In this document: piece after piece, positions 9,649 through 17,952 of the stretch
How positions within the stretch are numbered: position 1 is the stretch's first letter
Layout: every line of letters begins with the position of its first letter
Assembly: GCA_002404345.1 (NCBI GenBank)
Contig: DHJN01000017.1
Span: 8,635 to 56,416 of the forward strand
Source of the DNA: Actinobacteria bacterium UBA4719
Lineage (GTDB): Bacteria > Actinomycetota > Actinomycetes > Actinomycetales > Dermatophilaceae
Reading direction: 5' to 3'
Length of the DNA: 47,782 nt
Program-made: the position numbers and the translations under genes
Notes under the pieces: model-generated
The model's database searches: none
What the model was told of the DNA's origin: nothing
Seen by the model: only the letters and a program-made list of their open reading frames with translations

Positions 9649-9685
9649 AAGGTCTCCAGGCAAAGTAACGAAAGAGGAAATACCC

Positions 9686-9859
9686 ATGGCGGCGATGAAG
9701 CCGAGGACCGGAGACGGGCCGCTTGAGGTCACCAAGGAAGGCCGCGGCATCGTGCTGCGCATGCCGATCGAGGGCGGTGGCCGCTTGGTCGTCGAGATGA
9801 CGCCCGACGAGGCCGCCGCGTTGGGCAAGGCCATCCAGGGTTGCCCCGGCGTCAGCTGA
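9686..9859 (+). CDS. DUF3117 family small protein
   Basis: This 57-residue gene encodes a protein beginning MAAMKPRTGDGPLEVTKEG and containing RGIVLRMPIEGGGRLVVEM. This is the highly conserved actinobacterial DUF3117 family (Rv1211 type), whose function is unknown. AAAGAGGA about eight bases upstream supports the start. In many relatives it lies between tag and the glycogen genes glgA/glgC; the latter are absent here. The size and conservation suggest a small regulatory or binding protein, but the sequence gives no direct evidence. Confidence 0.9.
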   Translation: MAAMKPRTGDGPLEVTKEGRGIVLRMPIEGGGRLVVEMTPDEAAALGKAIQGCPGVS

Positions 9860-9873
9860 GACGCCCTTAAATG

Positions 9874-9915
9874 GTACGTCTCTGAATGTACGTCCATGAA
9901 TGTACGTCTCTTGAA
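9874..9915. repeat. 14-bp tandem repeat, three units
   Basis: GTACGTCTCTGAAT, GTACGTCCATGAAT and GTACGTCTCTTGAA follow each other just after the DUF3117 gene, in the gap before the convergent O-methyltransferase. Each contains the 6-base core GTACGT. No terminator-like stem is evident within it. Confidence 0.8.
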
Positions 9916-10003
9916 CGTCAGACAGCCCGAATGCCGATGAGCCAGACTGGATGCCGGTCGGGGCTCAATGCCGTCCACCTCGGCCAGCGGGAAAGGCAGC
10001 TAG

Positions 10004-10636
10004 CTAGCGCTTGACTGCTGCCAGGACGCCGTCGCCGACCGGCAGCAGCGCTGGCAGCAGCGAGTCGTTGTCGCGAAGCGCCTTGCCCAGGTCCCGCAAC
10101 GTGGTCGTGGTCTCGTCGCGGGTGGCAGGATCGGCAACCTTGTCGCGCCAGAGCATGTTGTCCAGGGCAAGGACGCCGCCGGTGCGCAGCAGGCGCAGTG
10201 CCTGCTCGACGTACTGCGGGTACTCCGCCTTGTCAGCGTCGATCATGACCATGTCGTATGCCGCGTCGGTCAGGCGGGGGAGTACGTCCAGGGCACGACC
10301 CGTGATGACCCGGGTGCGCTGGGGAGCGATGCCGGCTGCTGCGTAGGCCTGTTTGGCCGCCCGCTGGTGCTCGGCCTCGACGTCGATGGTCGTCAGGATG
10401 CCGTCGGTTGGCATGCCGGACAGGAGCCACAGACCTGAGACCCCAGCACCGGTGCCGACCTCGACGACCGCCTTCGCGTTGACCGCGGCTGCGAGCAGGC
10501 GCAGGACTGCGCCGACGCCAGGCATGACGGGTATGCAGCCCAGTTCCTCGCTGCGCGAGCGAGCCTTTTCGATGACCTCGGTCTCCGCGATGAAATCCTC
10601 GGAGTAGGCCCAGCTGGCCGGTTTCTGTGCGCTCAT
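10004..10636 (-). CDS. SAM-dependent O-methyltransferase (class I)
   Basis: The 210-residue product is a Methyltransf_3 family protein. It has a SAM-binding motif [16 protein letters not shown], the acidic loop IDVEAEHQ and [13 protein letters not shown], where the Asp residues of related catechol and caffeoyl-CoA methyltransferases bind metal. The orthologous gene (Rv1220c type) also lies divergent to sigE in mycobacteria. I chose the ATG at 10636 because it gives the family length and because TAGGCT lies seven bases upstream, which suggests a leaderless mRNA. Upstream in-frame codons run through the sigE promoter. The substrate is unknown. Confidence 0.9.
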   Translation of the reverse strand: MSAQKPASWAYSEDFIAETEVIEKARSRSEELGCIPVMPGVGAVLRLLAAAVNAKAVVEVGTGAGVSGLWLLSGMPTDGILTTIDVEAEHQRAAKQAYAAAGIAPQRTRVITGRALDVLPRLTDAAYDMVMIDADKAEYPQYVEQALRLLRTGGVLALDNMLWRDKVADPATRDETTTTLRDLGKALRDNDSLLPALLPVGDGVLAAVKR

Positions 10637-10757
10637 GGGCGTTAGCCTACTGCGCGTCACGCGCGGTTCCGATGAGGCTGATGGGTGCCGCACCGCACGG
10701 AGGTGGACCACCGGCATACCCAGCAAGTTCTCAGGTTGGTCGGCAAACATCGTGGGC

Positions 10758-11429
10758 ATGACCACCGCGAGTGACCGTGCCGTTGCGCAGCCTGCGCTCG
10801 AGCCGACAAGTGCAGCGGGGCAGTCGACAAGTGCAGCGGGGCAGTCTTGGGTCCCGCCGACCTGGGAAGAGGTCGTCACGCAGCACTCGGCCAGGGTCTA
10901 CCGTCTGGCCTACCGCCTGACCGGCAACATGCATGACGCCGAGGACCTGACCCACGACGTGTTCATCCGTGTTTTTCGCTCGCTGCACTCCTATCAGCCC
11001 GGCACTTTCGAGGGCTGGCTGCACCGCATTACGACGAACGTCTTCCTCGACAAGATGCGTCGCAAGCAGCGGATCCGCTTTGACGCGCTCTCGGACGATG
11101 CGGCCGCTCGGCTGCCCAGTCGTGAGGTCGGTCCGGAGCAGTCCTACACCGACACGCACTTTGACGACGATGTCCAGCGCGCCCTCGACGCGCTGACTCC
11201 GGACTTTCGCGCGGCCGTCGTGCTGTGCGATATCGAGGGCCTGTCCTATGAGGAGATCGCGACCACGCTGGGCATCAAGCTCGGTACCGTCCGTTCGCGA
11301 ATTCACCGAGGCCGCTCGCAGCTGCGTGAGGCCCTCGCCCACCGCGCTCCCGATCCGAGCAGGACTGTCCCACCGTCGCGCGCCCGCCGTGGCTTCGCGT
11401 TGGGACGGGTAGTTCAGGGAACCCCGTGA
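10758..11429 (+). CDS. sigE: ECF RNA polymerase sigma factor SigE
   Basis: The 223-residue sigma factor has region 2 at about residues 45-110 ([20 protein letters not shown]) and region 4 at about 145-195 ([20 protein letters not shown], then [17 protein letters not shown]). It would direct transcription in envelope stress. Its place directly before htrA and tatB is the SigE locus. The ATG at 10758 starts just before the variable N-terminus; GTG two codons earlier is an alternative. Residues 17-30 contain TSAAGQS twice, encoded by a 21-bp tandem duplication. The anti-sigma gene rseA normally following sigE is missing, and htrA starts 33 bases after the stop. Confidence 0.92.
   Translation: MTTASDRAVAQPALEPTSAAGQSTSAAGQSWVPPTWEEVVTQHSARVYRLAYRLTGNMHDAEDLTHDVFIRVFRSLHSYQPGTFEGWLHRITTNVFLDKMRRKQRIRFDALSDDAAARLPSREVGPEQSYTDTHFDDDVQRALDALTPDFRAAVVLCDIEGLSYEEIATTLGIKLGTVRSRIHRGRSQLREALAHRAPDPSRTVPPSRARRGFALGRVVQGTP
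10806..10847. repeat. 21-bp tandem duplication inside sigE
   Basis: Two copies of a 21-mer starting ACAAGTGCAGCGGGG differ only at the last base. The duplication is in frame and repeats seven residues of the variable SigE N-terminus. Confidence 0.9.
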
Positions 11430-11462
11430 CCCCCACAAGCGTGCATTAGGCACAATTGACGC

Positions 11463-12776
11463 ATGACTGAGGAACAGCGCCCTCTTGGTGCGCAGGACGA
11501 GCAGGCCTCCGAGCCGCTCACGGCGCCGGAGAACCTTGAGCGCACCATGGCCTTTGGCAGCTACCCGCCGCCAACCGGCAGTCCCTTCGTGCACGAGAGC
11601 CCCCCACCCGTGGAAGGCCCGAGCGTTGCCGCCCCGGTGACCACCCACTCCTCCGATCGCACTGGCCTGCGAGGCCTCGGCGCCGGGGCGATCTTCGCCA
11701 TCGTCGCTGGCGCATTCGCGATTGCCCTGGTGGCGGCCCTGTTCGGCGGTATCGCGGGTGCGTTCCTGGTCAGCCGCAATGATGGCGGCGCCGGGCCGTT
11801 GCCAGCTGCGCCCGCTGGTTCGATAGCCCGTCCGAAAGGTTCCATCGCCGACATCGCCACCAGGAGCCTGCCCAGTGTGGTGACGATCAAGGTCAAGGGC
11901 CCTGACGCCGCGGGCACAGGCTCGGGATTTGTGCTTCGCAAGGACGGCTACATCCTGACCAACAACCATGTGGTCGACGCTGCGACCGCGACGGGCAAGA
12001 TCACCGTGCTCTTCTCAGATGGCAAGAGCGCCGATGCCACCGTCATCGGCCGCGACGAGTCCTATGACCTGGCCGTTATCCGGGTGGACCGCCGTAACCT
12101 GCCGGTGCTCGCGCTGGGCGCCTCCTCGGCAGTGGTCGTGGGTGATCCGGTCATCGCGGTGGGCGCTCCCTTGGGCCTGGACAGCACGGTCACCAGTGGC
12201 ATAGTCAGTGCGCTCAACCGTCCCGTGACGGCGGGCGGCGCGGGGGACTCGACCGCTTCGTTCATCAACGCCATCCAGACCGATGCGGCCATCAACCCGG
12301 GCAACTCGGGTGGGCCGTTGCTCGACATGGCCGGTCGCGTCATCGGGGTGAACTCCGCGATCGCCCGCGTGGCAGGCCCCGAGAGCCCTCTTGGTGGGCA
12401 GTCCGGCAACATCGGCGTCGGGTTTGCGATCCCCAGTGACCAGGCCCGCAAGACCGCTGAACAGCTGATCGCCAGCGGCAAGGCAACTCATCCGGTCATC
12501 GGCATCATGATTGACACCTCTTACCAGGGTGAGGGTGTCAAGATCGCGGATGCTCCCAAGAACGGCAGCCCGCCGATCACCAGGGGGGGTCCGGCCGACA
12601 AGGCCGGGCTGCGACCGGGTGACGTGATCATCAGGTTCGCCGGGCGGACCGTTACCGATCCCGACGAGTTCGTGGTCGCGATCCGGGCGAAGTCGGTCGG
12701 CGAGGGCGTTGAACTGACCGTGCGGCGGGGAGGCACCGAGCGAACTGTCAAGATGACCCTGCAAGCGGCCAACTGA
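11463..12776 (+). CDS. htrA: HtrA/DegP-type membrane serine protease with PDZ domain
   Basis: The 437-residue protein has a disordered cytoplasmic N-terminus rich in Pro and Glu, one membrane segment at about 74-103, an extracellular trypsin-like domain and a C-terminal PDZ domain (about 340-435, containing AGLRPGDVIIRFAGR). The catalytic triad is His169 in NNHVVDA, Asp202 in YDLAVIRVD and Ser282 in NPGNSGGPLLD. It degrades or refolds damaged envelope proteins and lies downstream of sigE, which probably controls it. There is no Shine-Dalgarno; CACAAT lies six bases before the ATG, so a separate leaderless promoter is possible. With rseA absent, sigE and htrA are direct neighbours. Confidence 0.94.
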   Translation: MTEEQRPLGAQDEQASEPLTAPENLERTMAFGSYPPPTGSPFVHESPPPVEGPSVAAPVTTHSSDRTGLRGLGAGAIFAIVAGAFAIALVAALFGGIAGAFLVSRNDGGAGPLPAAPAGSIARPKGSIADIATRSLPSVVTIKVKGPDAAGTGSGFVLRKDGYILTNNHVVDAATATGKITVLFSDGKSADATVIGRDESYDLAVIRVDRRNLPVLALGASSAVVVGDPVIAVGAPLGLDSTVTSGIVSALNRPVTAGGAGDSTASFINAIQTDAAINPGNSGGPLLDMAGRVIGVNSAIARVAGPESPLGGQSGNIGVGFAIPSDQARKTAEQLIASGKATHPVIGIMIDTSYQGEGVKIADAPKNGSPPITRGGPADKAGLRPGDVIIRFAGRTVTDPDEFVVAIRAKSVGEGVELTVRRGGTERTVKMTLQAAN

Positions 12777-12818
12777 CCGCCTCTGCCACGACAACTACGG
12801 AAACCACGAGGTCCACAA

Positions 12819-13193
12819 GTGTTCGACATCAACGGCTGGGAGTTCATCATTCTCCTGGTCGCTGCCCTGTTGGTGATCGGCCCGGAGAGGCTGCCGGAGT
12901 ACTCCGCCAAGCTCGCCAAGCTGGTCAAACAGGTCAGGGGTCTGGCAGACACGGCCAAGGTGCAGCTGCGCGAGCAGATGGGGCCGGACTTCGATGACGT
13001 CGACTGGAAGCAGTACGACCCTCGTCAGTACGACCCCCGCCGGATCGTTCGTGAGGCGCTCATGGACGACGGATCCGAGGATGGCCAGCCGTCCTCGCCG
13101 GGTGACGCCCAGGCTGGCGGTTTCAAGGCGCCCTCATCATTCAAGCGCCATGATCCGGACAAGCCCACGCCGTATGACGAGGACGCCACCTAG
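12819..13193 (+). CDS. tatB: Twin-arginine translocase subunit TatB
   Basis: The 124-residue protein begins with a short periplasmic end and one membrane helix (FDINGWEFIILLVAALLVIG), then GPERLPEYSAKLAKLVKQVR, an amphipathic helix typical of TatB. A long hydrophilic tail follows. TatB recognises folded Tat substrates together with TatC. The start is GTG with GAGG nine bases upstream. The tail carries a 15-bp duplication giving QYDPRQYDPR (13011-13040). The last codons are duplicated again beyond the stop. The htrA-tatB order is conserved in actinobacteria. Confidence 0.93.
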   Translation: MFDINGWEFIILLVAALLVIGPERLPEYSAKLAKLVKQVRGLADTAKVQLREQMGPDFDDVDWKQYDPRQYDPRRIVREALMDDGSEDGQPSSPGDAQAGGFKAPSSFKRHDPDKPTPYDEDAT

Positions 13194-13212
13194 CGAGACG
13201 AGGACGCCACCT
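13176..13212. repeat. Duplication of the tatB gene end
   Basis: The 16 bases GACGAGGACGCCACCT that encode the TatB C-terminus and start its stop codon recur 21 bases later, outside the gene. The second copy is not translated as part of TatB. Confidence 0.85.
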
Positions 13213-13227
13213 GGCAACGGGCCCGGC

Positions 13228-13278
13228 GGGCCTATCGACCTGCTGGAGTCAGGGGGGCCTATCGACCTGCCGGAGTCA
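13228..13278. repeat. 27-bp-period duplication at the mrp gene end
   Basis: A 24-bp segment beginning GGGCCTATCGACCTGC occurs at 13228-13251 and 13255-13278 with one difference. The right copy includes the stop codon and last codons of mrp, and the left copy lies in the space before tatB ends. Confidence 0.85.
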
Positions 13279-14392
13279 GTCCGAGTGAGCGACCGGCGAG
13301 GCCACGGGCACGAGTCGAGAGGCCACGGGCGATCCCGCGCAGGACAACCGCCGAGGGGCTGTTGGGGTCACTCAGCACGACCGGCAAACCAACATCGGAG
13401 CCCTCTCGCAGCAGGGTGTCCAGCGGGATCTGACCCAGCAGCGGGACCGGCGCGCCGACGGTGCGGGCCAGTGAGTCGGCGACGGTCTGGCCGCCACCGG
13501 CTCCGAAGACCTCCTGGCGGGTGCCGTCCGGAAGCTCCAACCACGACATGTTCTCGATGACCCCGGCGATGCGCTGATGTGTTTGCAGGGCAATGGAACC
13601 GGCGCGTTCGGCCACCTCGGCGGCGGCCTTCTGGGGCGTGGTGACGATGAGGATCTCGGCGTTCGGAATGAGCTGTGCGACTGAGATCGCGATGTCGCCG
13701 GTGCCCGGCGGCAGGTCGAGCAACAGCACGTCCAGGTCGCCCCAGAACACGTCACCCAGGAACTGCTGCAGCGCGCGGTGCAGCATGGGTCCGCGCCAGA
13801 CCACAGGCTGGTTGCCCGGGACGAACATGCCGATCGAGATGACCTTCACGTCGTGGGCCAGTGGCGGCAGGATCATGTCGTCGACCTGGGTGGGGCGCTG
13901 ATCGGTGCCAAGCATGCGCGGCACCGAGAAGCCGTAGACATCGGCGTCCACGACGCCCACCCTCAGGCCTTCCTGGGCCATGGCAACAGCCAGGTTGACG
14001 GTCACCGACGACTTGCCGACGCCGCCCTTGCCGGAGGCCACGCAGTAGACCCGGGTGAGACTGCTCGGCTTGGCGAACGGGATCTCAGGCTCGGTGCTGC
14101 CGCCGCGCAGGTTGGTCCGCAGTTCGGTGCGCTGCTCGACGCTCATGACCCCAAGCGTGACATCCACGTTCGTCACGCCCTCGACGGCCAGCAGCGCAGC
14201 GGTCGTGTCTCGGGTGAGGGTTTCCTTGAGCGGGCAGCCCGAGATCGTCAGCAGGATGGTGACCGCGGCAAGCCCGGAATCGTCCACGCTGACCGACTCG
14301 ACCATGCCGAGCTCGGTGACGGGTTTGCGGATCTCGGGGTCGATGACCTTGGAGAGGGCGGCGAAGAGGGCGTCCTGCGACGGTGCTGGCAT
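13259..14392 (-). CDS. mrp: Mrp/ApbC-family iron-sulfur cluster carrier ATPase
   Basis: The 377-residue protein has an N-terminal MIP18/DUF59 domain (about residues 5-85, with the conserved ISGCPLKETL) and a P-loop NTPase domain with Walker A SGKGGVGKS at 120-128 and LLLDLPPGTGD. Such proteins carry Fe-S clusters to target enzymes. The C-terminal CxxC of NBP35/ApbC is not present; ENMSWLELPDG stands at that place. The start at 14392 is supported by TAGCAT six bases upstream, indicating a leaderless mRNA. The TAG of that hexamer is also the stop codon of the DUF1003 gene. The gene is convergent with tatB. Confidence 0.93.
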   Translation of the reverse strand: MPAPSQDALFAALSKVIDPEIRKPVTELGMVESVSVDDSGLAAVTILLTISGCPLKETLTRDTTAALLAVEGVTNVDVTLGVMSVEQRTELRTNLRGGSTEPEIPFAKPSSLTRVYCVASGKGGVGKSSVTVNLAVAMAQEGLRVGVVDADVYGFSVPRMLGTDQRPTQVDDMILPPLAHDVKVISIGMFVPGNQPVVWRGPMLHRALQQFLGDVFWGDLDVLLLDLPPGTGDIAISVAQLIPNAEILIVTTPQKAAAEVAERAGSIALQTHQRIAGVIENMSWLELPDGTRQEVFGAGGGQTVADSLARTVGAPVPLLGQIPLDTLLREGSDVGLPVVLSDPNSPSAVVLRGIARGLSTRARGLAGRSLGLTPAGR

Positions 14393-14401
14393 GGGTCAAT
14401 G

Positions 14402-14971
14402 CTAGGTCGGTCTCGAACCTTTCCACGCATTGGGCGGTGGATCCCGGGGCGCTGGCGGTCGGCCGCCGGCCGAGAGATGTATGCCGCGCACCTCCATATC
14501 GTCCACCAGTGAGCGCAGCTCGGAGCGCAGGAAGTCGCGGGTAGCCATGTCCCGCAGGGCAATTCGCAGCGAGGCCACCTCTCGGGTGAGAAACTCCGTG
14601 TCGGCCAGGTTGCGCTCGTTGCTGGCTCGGTCCTGCTCAAGAGCGACCCGGTCACGGTCCGTCTGACGGTTCTGGGCCAGCAGGATGAGTGGCGCGGCAT
14701 ACGACGCCTGCAGGCTGAGTATGAGCGTGAGGAAGATGAATGGGTAGACGTCCCACTTGTGGCCCAGGATTCCGACGGCGTTGACGATTATCCAGAGCAG
14801 GACGAAGACCGTCATGTAGACGAGGAACTTGGCCGTCCCCATGTAGCGTGCGAACTTCTCGGCGAACCGCCCGAAGGTGTCGGGGTCAATCTGCGGCCTG
14901 TTGAACAAGCCGCGGCTCGCCTCGCGCGGCTGATCCAGCCGGGGGGCCCGCCTGGGGCGCTCACGGGCCAT
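14402..14971 (-). CDS. DUF1003 membrane protein
   Basis: The 189-residue protein has two membrane segments (about 50-68 and 76-98), the second containing FIFLTLILSLQASYAAPLIL, followed by the hallmark LAQNRQTDRDR and a long charged helix. This is the DUF1003 family of unknown function, often next to MgtE-like or Mrp genes in actinobacteria. It overlaps the upstream MgtE_N/CBS gene by 11 bases and is probably translated from the same mRNA, so the two proteins may act together, for instance at the membrane in divalent-cation handling. That functional link is inference. Its stop codon is embedded in the mrp promoter hexamer. Confidence 0.85.
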   Translation of the reverse strand: MARERPRRAPRLDQPREASRGLFNRPQIDPDTFGRFAEKFARYMGTAKFLVYMTVFVLLWIIVNAVGILGHKWDVYPFIFLTLILSLQASYAAPLILLAQNRQTDRDRVALEQDRASNERNLADTEFLTREVASLRIALRDMATRDFLRSELRSLVDDMEVRGIHLSAGGRPPAPRDPPPNAWKGSRPT

Positions 14972-16232
14972 GGGTCACCTCGTGCCGCTCCTCGCGCCAG
15001 TCGTCGGGAAGGATGTGGTCAAGCACGTCGTCGACGGTCACCGCGCCCACGAGCCTGCCGTCCTCGTCGACCACGGGGACACCGACGAGGTTGTAGGTCG
15101 CGAGCATGCGCGTGACGCGGCCGATCGGGGCATCGGGAGTCAACGGTTCCAGGTCCTTGTCCAGGATGCTGCCGATGAACGCGTGTGGCGGCTCGCGCAG
15201 GAGGCGCTGGATGTGGACCACCCCGAGGAACTTGCCCGTCGGGGTCTCTAGGGGCGGACGGCATACGAACACCGTCGCAGCTAGAGCGGGCGAGAGCTCG
15301 ATGCGACGGACCACGGCGAGCGCTTCGGCGATCGTGGCCTCGGGGCCGAGGATGACCGGCTCGGTCGTCATCAGCCCACCGGCAGTGTCCTCGTCGTAGG
15401 TGAGCAGACGACGCAGGTCGGCGGCCTCGTCGGGCTCCATCAGCCGGAGCAGCTCCTCAGCCTTCTCCGGGGCGAGCTCCGAGAGCAGGTCGGCCGCGTC
15501 GTCCGGTTGCATGGCTTCGAGGACGTCGGCAGCGCGCTCCCTCCCAAGGCCGCGCAGGATCTCGACCTGGTCGTCTTCGGGCAGCTCCTCGAGGACGTCG
15601 GCGAGCCTCTCGTCGTCCAGAGCGGCGGCGACCGAAGCCCGGCGCTTGGGGTTGAGGTCGTGGATGACCTCGGCGAGGTCGGCGGGCCGCAGGTCGTCAT
15701 AGTTTTCGAGCAGCTTCGCAGCGCTCTGATTCTCGGCCTCGTGCTGTAGGCCCGTCACCTGCTGGATGTCCACCAGCACGGTCTCGCCACGGCGCCGCCC
15801 GAGGCGCGAGATGCTGCGGGCGCCGCCGGATCCCTTTCGAGCGAACACCTTGACGATGACCCAGTCCCGGTTGGGCTCCTGTTCGATGGCGATGTCCTCG
15901 ACGGTTGCCTCAAACATCTCGTCCGCGGTGGTAACCCGGATCATCCGCTCGAACAGCTCGGCGAGCACCAGGGTCTCGCTGGTCCGCTGCTCGAATCGGC
16001 GCATGTTGACCAGGCCGGTGGTGATGACCTGTCCGGCGTCGACGCTGGTGACCCGCGTCATCGGTTCGAAGACCCGACGTCGGCCCGGCACCTCGACCAC
16101 GAGACCGATCACGCGCGGAGCCCGGCGGCCCGAACTGAAGTGGACGACCACGTCACGGACGCGACCCACCTGATCGCCGAGCGGGTCGAACACACTCAGC
16201 TCTGCCAGGCGTGCGACGAAGACGCGCGTCAT
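14961..16232 (-). CDS. Soluble PRC-barrel / MgtE_N / CBS-domain protein
   Basis: The 423-residue protein has an N-terminal PRC-barrel-like part (about 1-180, with VGRVRDVVVHFSSGRRAPRV), an MgtE intracellular N domain made of acidic helices (about 200-300, LAEVIHDLNPKRR, LEELPEDDQVEILR), and a pair of CBS domains (about 300-410). MgtE channels continue with five membrane helices, but this protein stops after the CBS pair. It therefore looks like a free-standing Mg2+-sensing module rather than a transporter, although automatic labels often call it one (Rv1232c type). The start is ATG at 16232 or GTG three codons earlier. DUF1003 overlaps its end and is its likely partner. Confidence 0.85.
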   Translation of the reverse strand: MTRVFVARLAELSVFDPLGDQVGRVRDVVVHFSSGRRAPRVIGLVVEVPGRRRVFEPMTRVTSVDAGQVITTGLVNMRRFEQRTSETLVLAELFERMIRVTTADEMFEATVEDIAIEQEPNRDWVIVKVFARKGSGGARSISRLGRRRGETVLVDIQQVTGLQHEAENQSAAKLLENYDDLRPADLAEVIHDLNPKRRASVAAALDDERLADVLEELPEDDQVEILRGLGRERAADVLEAMQPDDAADLLSELAPEKAEELLRLMEPDEAADLRRLLTYDEDTAGGLMTTEPVILGPEATIAEALAVVRRIELSPALAATVFVCRPPLETPTGKFLGVVHIQRLLREPPHAFIGSILDKDLEPLTPDAPIGRVTRMLATYNLVGVPVVDEDGRLVGAVTVDDVLDHILPDDWREERHEVTHGP

Positions 16233-16260
16233 GGGGCTCACGGCGCCAAGGCTATCGGGA

Positions 16261-16767
16261 TCAGCGTCGGGTGCCGCGGCGCCACTTCGGTCGGCCTTTG
16301 TAATGCCAGGGATGCCAGCTGCGCGTGGTCGCGGGGGTCGGGGCCGGCGGTGCCGCACCGGACTCCTGCGAGTAGCTGCCCGGACCCTGCAGTGCGTCGC
16401 CATGGGGAGTCAGCGCATAGACGGTGGCTTCGCTGGCCCACCTCGCGATGGTGTCACCGGCGGGGGAGTTGAGGCGGGACGCCTTCAGGGCCGTGGTGGC
16501 TACCTCCCAGCGCTGGTCGTCGGGTGTGACGACGGTCGCGTGGGCTGGGACCGTCACCAGCCGTCCGCCGCTGTCCTTGCTGCGGAAGATCAGCGCGAGG
16601 TCCGCGGGAAGCGCGGGCAGGTTCTGCTCACCGGGACCGGTGACGACGTATGCCGTGCCCTCAAGCCACACGTGCCACGCAGGCCAGGCCCGGTCGCCGG
16701 GGACGTCGACCCACAGCAGTCCGGACTTCTTGCCCGCCTCGGAGACGAGGGCGCTCAGGTCGGTCAC
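16261..16767 (-). CDS. Conserved actinobacterial hypothetical protein
   Basis: The 168-residue product begins VTDLSALVSEAGKKSGLLWV and contains WPAWHVWLEGTAYVVTGPGEQ and a basic tail (HYKGRPKWRRGTRR). The central strands recall small split-barrel, pyridoxamine-phosphate-oxidase-like folds, but no cofactor motif can be recognised, so the function is unknown. I chose the GTG at 16767 because TAGGCT lies seven bases upstream, the same arrangement as the O-methyltransferase gene, and because the upstream extension reads as noise. It lies 28 bases before the MgtE_N/CBS gene and is probably the first gene of that operon. It is divergent from the CitE-type lyase. Confidence 0.7.
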   Translation of the reverse strand: MTDLSALVSEAGKKSGLLWVDVPGDRAWPAWHVWLEGTAYVVTGPGEQNLPALPADLALIFRSKDSGGRLVTVPAHATVVTPDDQRWEVATTALKASRLNSPAGDTIARWASEATVYALTPHGDALQGPGSYSQESGAAPPAPTPATTRSWHPWHYKGRPKWRRGTRR

Positions 16768-16858
16768 ACCGTCGAGCCTAGTACGCGCCCGGGTGGGGTG
16801 GGGAAGGTCACCCGCCCCGGCGGTGACGGGACGGCATACGTCTGGGTAACCTCCCAGC

Positions 16859-17848
16859 ATGACTTCTGTGTTTCAAATGCCTGCCATGCCCGCACGCCCG
16901 CTGCGCTCCCGCCGCTCGAACCTCGCGGTTCCCGGCTCGAGCATCAAGATGATCGACAAGGCCAGGGGCCTTGGTGCCGACCAGGTCTTCCTTGACATCG
17001 AGGACGCCGTGGCACCGTTGGCCAAGCCGGACGCGCGCAAGAACATCGTCGCGGCCCTCAACGAGGGTGGTTGGGGCGACACGCTCCGATCCGTGCGCGT
17101 CAACGACTGGACGACGCAGTGGACGTACGCCGATGTCGTCGAGGTCGTCGAGGGCGCCGGCGCCAACCTCGACGCCATCATGCTGCCCAAGGTGCAGACG
17201 GCCGAACAGGTCGTCGCGCTCGACCTGCTGTTGACCCAGATCGAGAAGGCCACCGGCCTGGAGGTCGGCAAGATCGGCATCGAGGCGCAGATCGAGAACG
17301 CGCTCGGCCTCACCAACGTCAACGCCATCGCCGCCGCGAGCCAGCGCGTCGAGACGATCATCTTCGGACCGGCCGACTTCATGGCCTCCATCAACATGAA
17401 GAGCCTCGTGGTCGGTGAGCAGCCCCAGGGCTACGACGTTGGCGATGCCTACCACCACATCCTGATGTCGATCCTGATGGCGGCACGTGCCTACGACAAG
17501 CAGGCCATCGACGGGCCGTACCTGCAGATCAAGGACGTCGAGGGGTTCCGCAGGGTGGCCGGACGATCCGCGGCCCTTGGTTTCGACGGCAAGTGGGTCC
17601 TGCACCCCGGCCAGCTGGCCCCGGCCAACGAGGTGTTCAGCCCCCGTCAGAGCGACTACGACCATGCCGAGAACATCCTGGACGCGTACAACTTCTTCAC
17701 CTCCGAGGCTGGCGGCAAGAAGGGTGCGGTCATGCTCGGCGACGAGATGATCGACGAGGCCTCGCGCAAGATGGCCCTGGTCATCTCAGCGAAGGGCCGC
17801 GCCGCAGCCATGACCCGTCAGGAGAAGTGGGAAAAGCCACAGTCCTGA
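16859..17848 (+). CDS. CitE/HpcH-family CoA-ester lyase (malyl- or citramalyl-CoA lyase type)
   Basis: The 329-residue TIM-barrel protein has SNLAVPGSS, FLDIEDAVAP, the acidic metal ligand motif IEAQIENALG and IIFGPADFMASI. The length and motifs fit L-malyl-CoA/beta-methylmalyl-CoA lyases rather than the citrate-lyase subunit, since no other lyase subunits are nearby. The likely reaction splits a 3-hydroxy-acid CoA ester to acetyl- or propionyl-CoA plus glyoxylate or pyruvate. The start follows TAACCT by six bases, so the mRNA is probably leaderless. A long hairpin follows. A close acyl-CoA dehydrogenase and a MaoC hydratase match the partners this type of lyase has in Streptomyces. Confidence 0.85.
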   Translation: MTSVFQMPAMPARPLRSRRSNLAVPGSSIKMIDKARGLGADQVFLDIEDAVAPLAKPDARKNIVAALNEGGWGDTLRSVRVNDWTTQWTYADVVEVVEGAGANLDAIMLPKVQTAEQVVALDLLLTQIEKATGLEVGKIGIEAQIENALGLTNVNAIAAASQRVETIIFGPADFMASINMKSLVVGEQPQGYDVGDAYHHILMSILMAARAYDKQAIDGPYLQIKDVEGFRRVAGRSAALGFDGKWVLHPGQLAPANEVFSPRQSDYDHAENILDAYNFFTSEAGGKKGAVMLGDEMIDEASRKMALVISAKGRAAAMTRQEKWEKPQS

Positions 17849-17853
17849 CCGTC

Positions 17854-17920
17854 CTTGTTGCCCCGAGACCACCGTTTCGACCGATTCGAGGTGTCGAATC
17901 GGCGGTCTCGGGGCAACAAG
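17854..17920 (+). terminator. Two-tier hairpin after the CitE-type gene
   Basis: A 17-bp outer stem (17854-17870 with 17904-17920) encloses an inner 9-bp hairpin (17881-17889 with 17894-17902, loop GGTG). The outer arms read CTTGTTGCCCCGAGACC and its complement. It is placed just after the stop codon and is a probable terminator. Confidence 0.8.
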
Positions 17921-17925
17921 CCGGT

Positions 17926-17952
17926 TTTGATCTGTTTGATCTGTTTGATCAC
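17926..17952. repeat. 9-bp tandem repeat
   Basis: TTTGATCTG occurs twice, followed by TTTGATCAC, at the junction between the hairpin and the end of the esterase remnant. Confidence 0.7.

Noticed and set aside
14961..16232. MgtE magnesium transporter
   Set aside because: No membrane helices follow the CBS pair, so it cannot be a channel by itself.
17926..17952. Insertion-sequence end or attachment site
   Set aside because: Only a 9-bp tandem repeat is present, with no transposase, target duplication or inverted terminal repeats.
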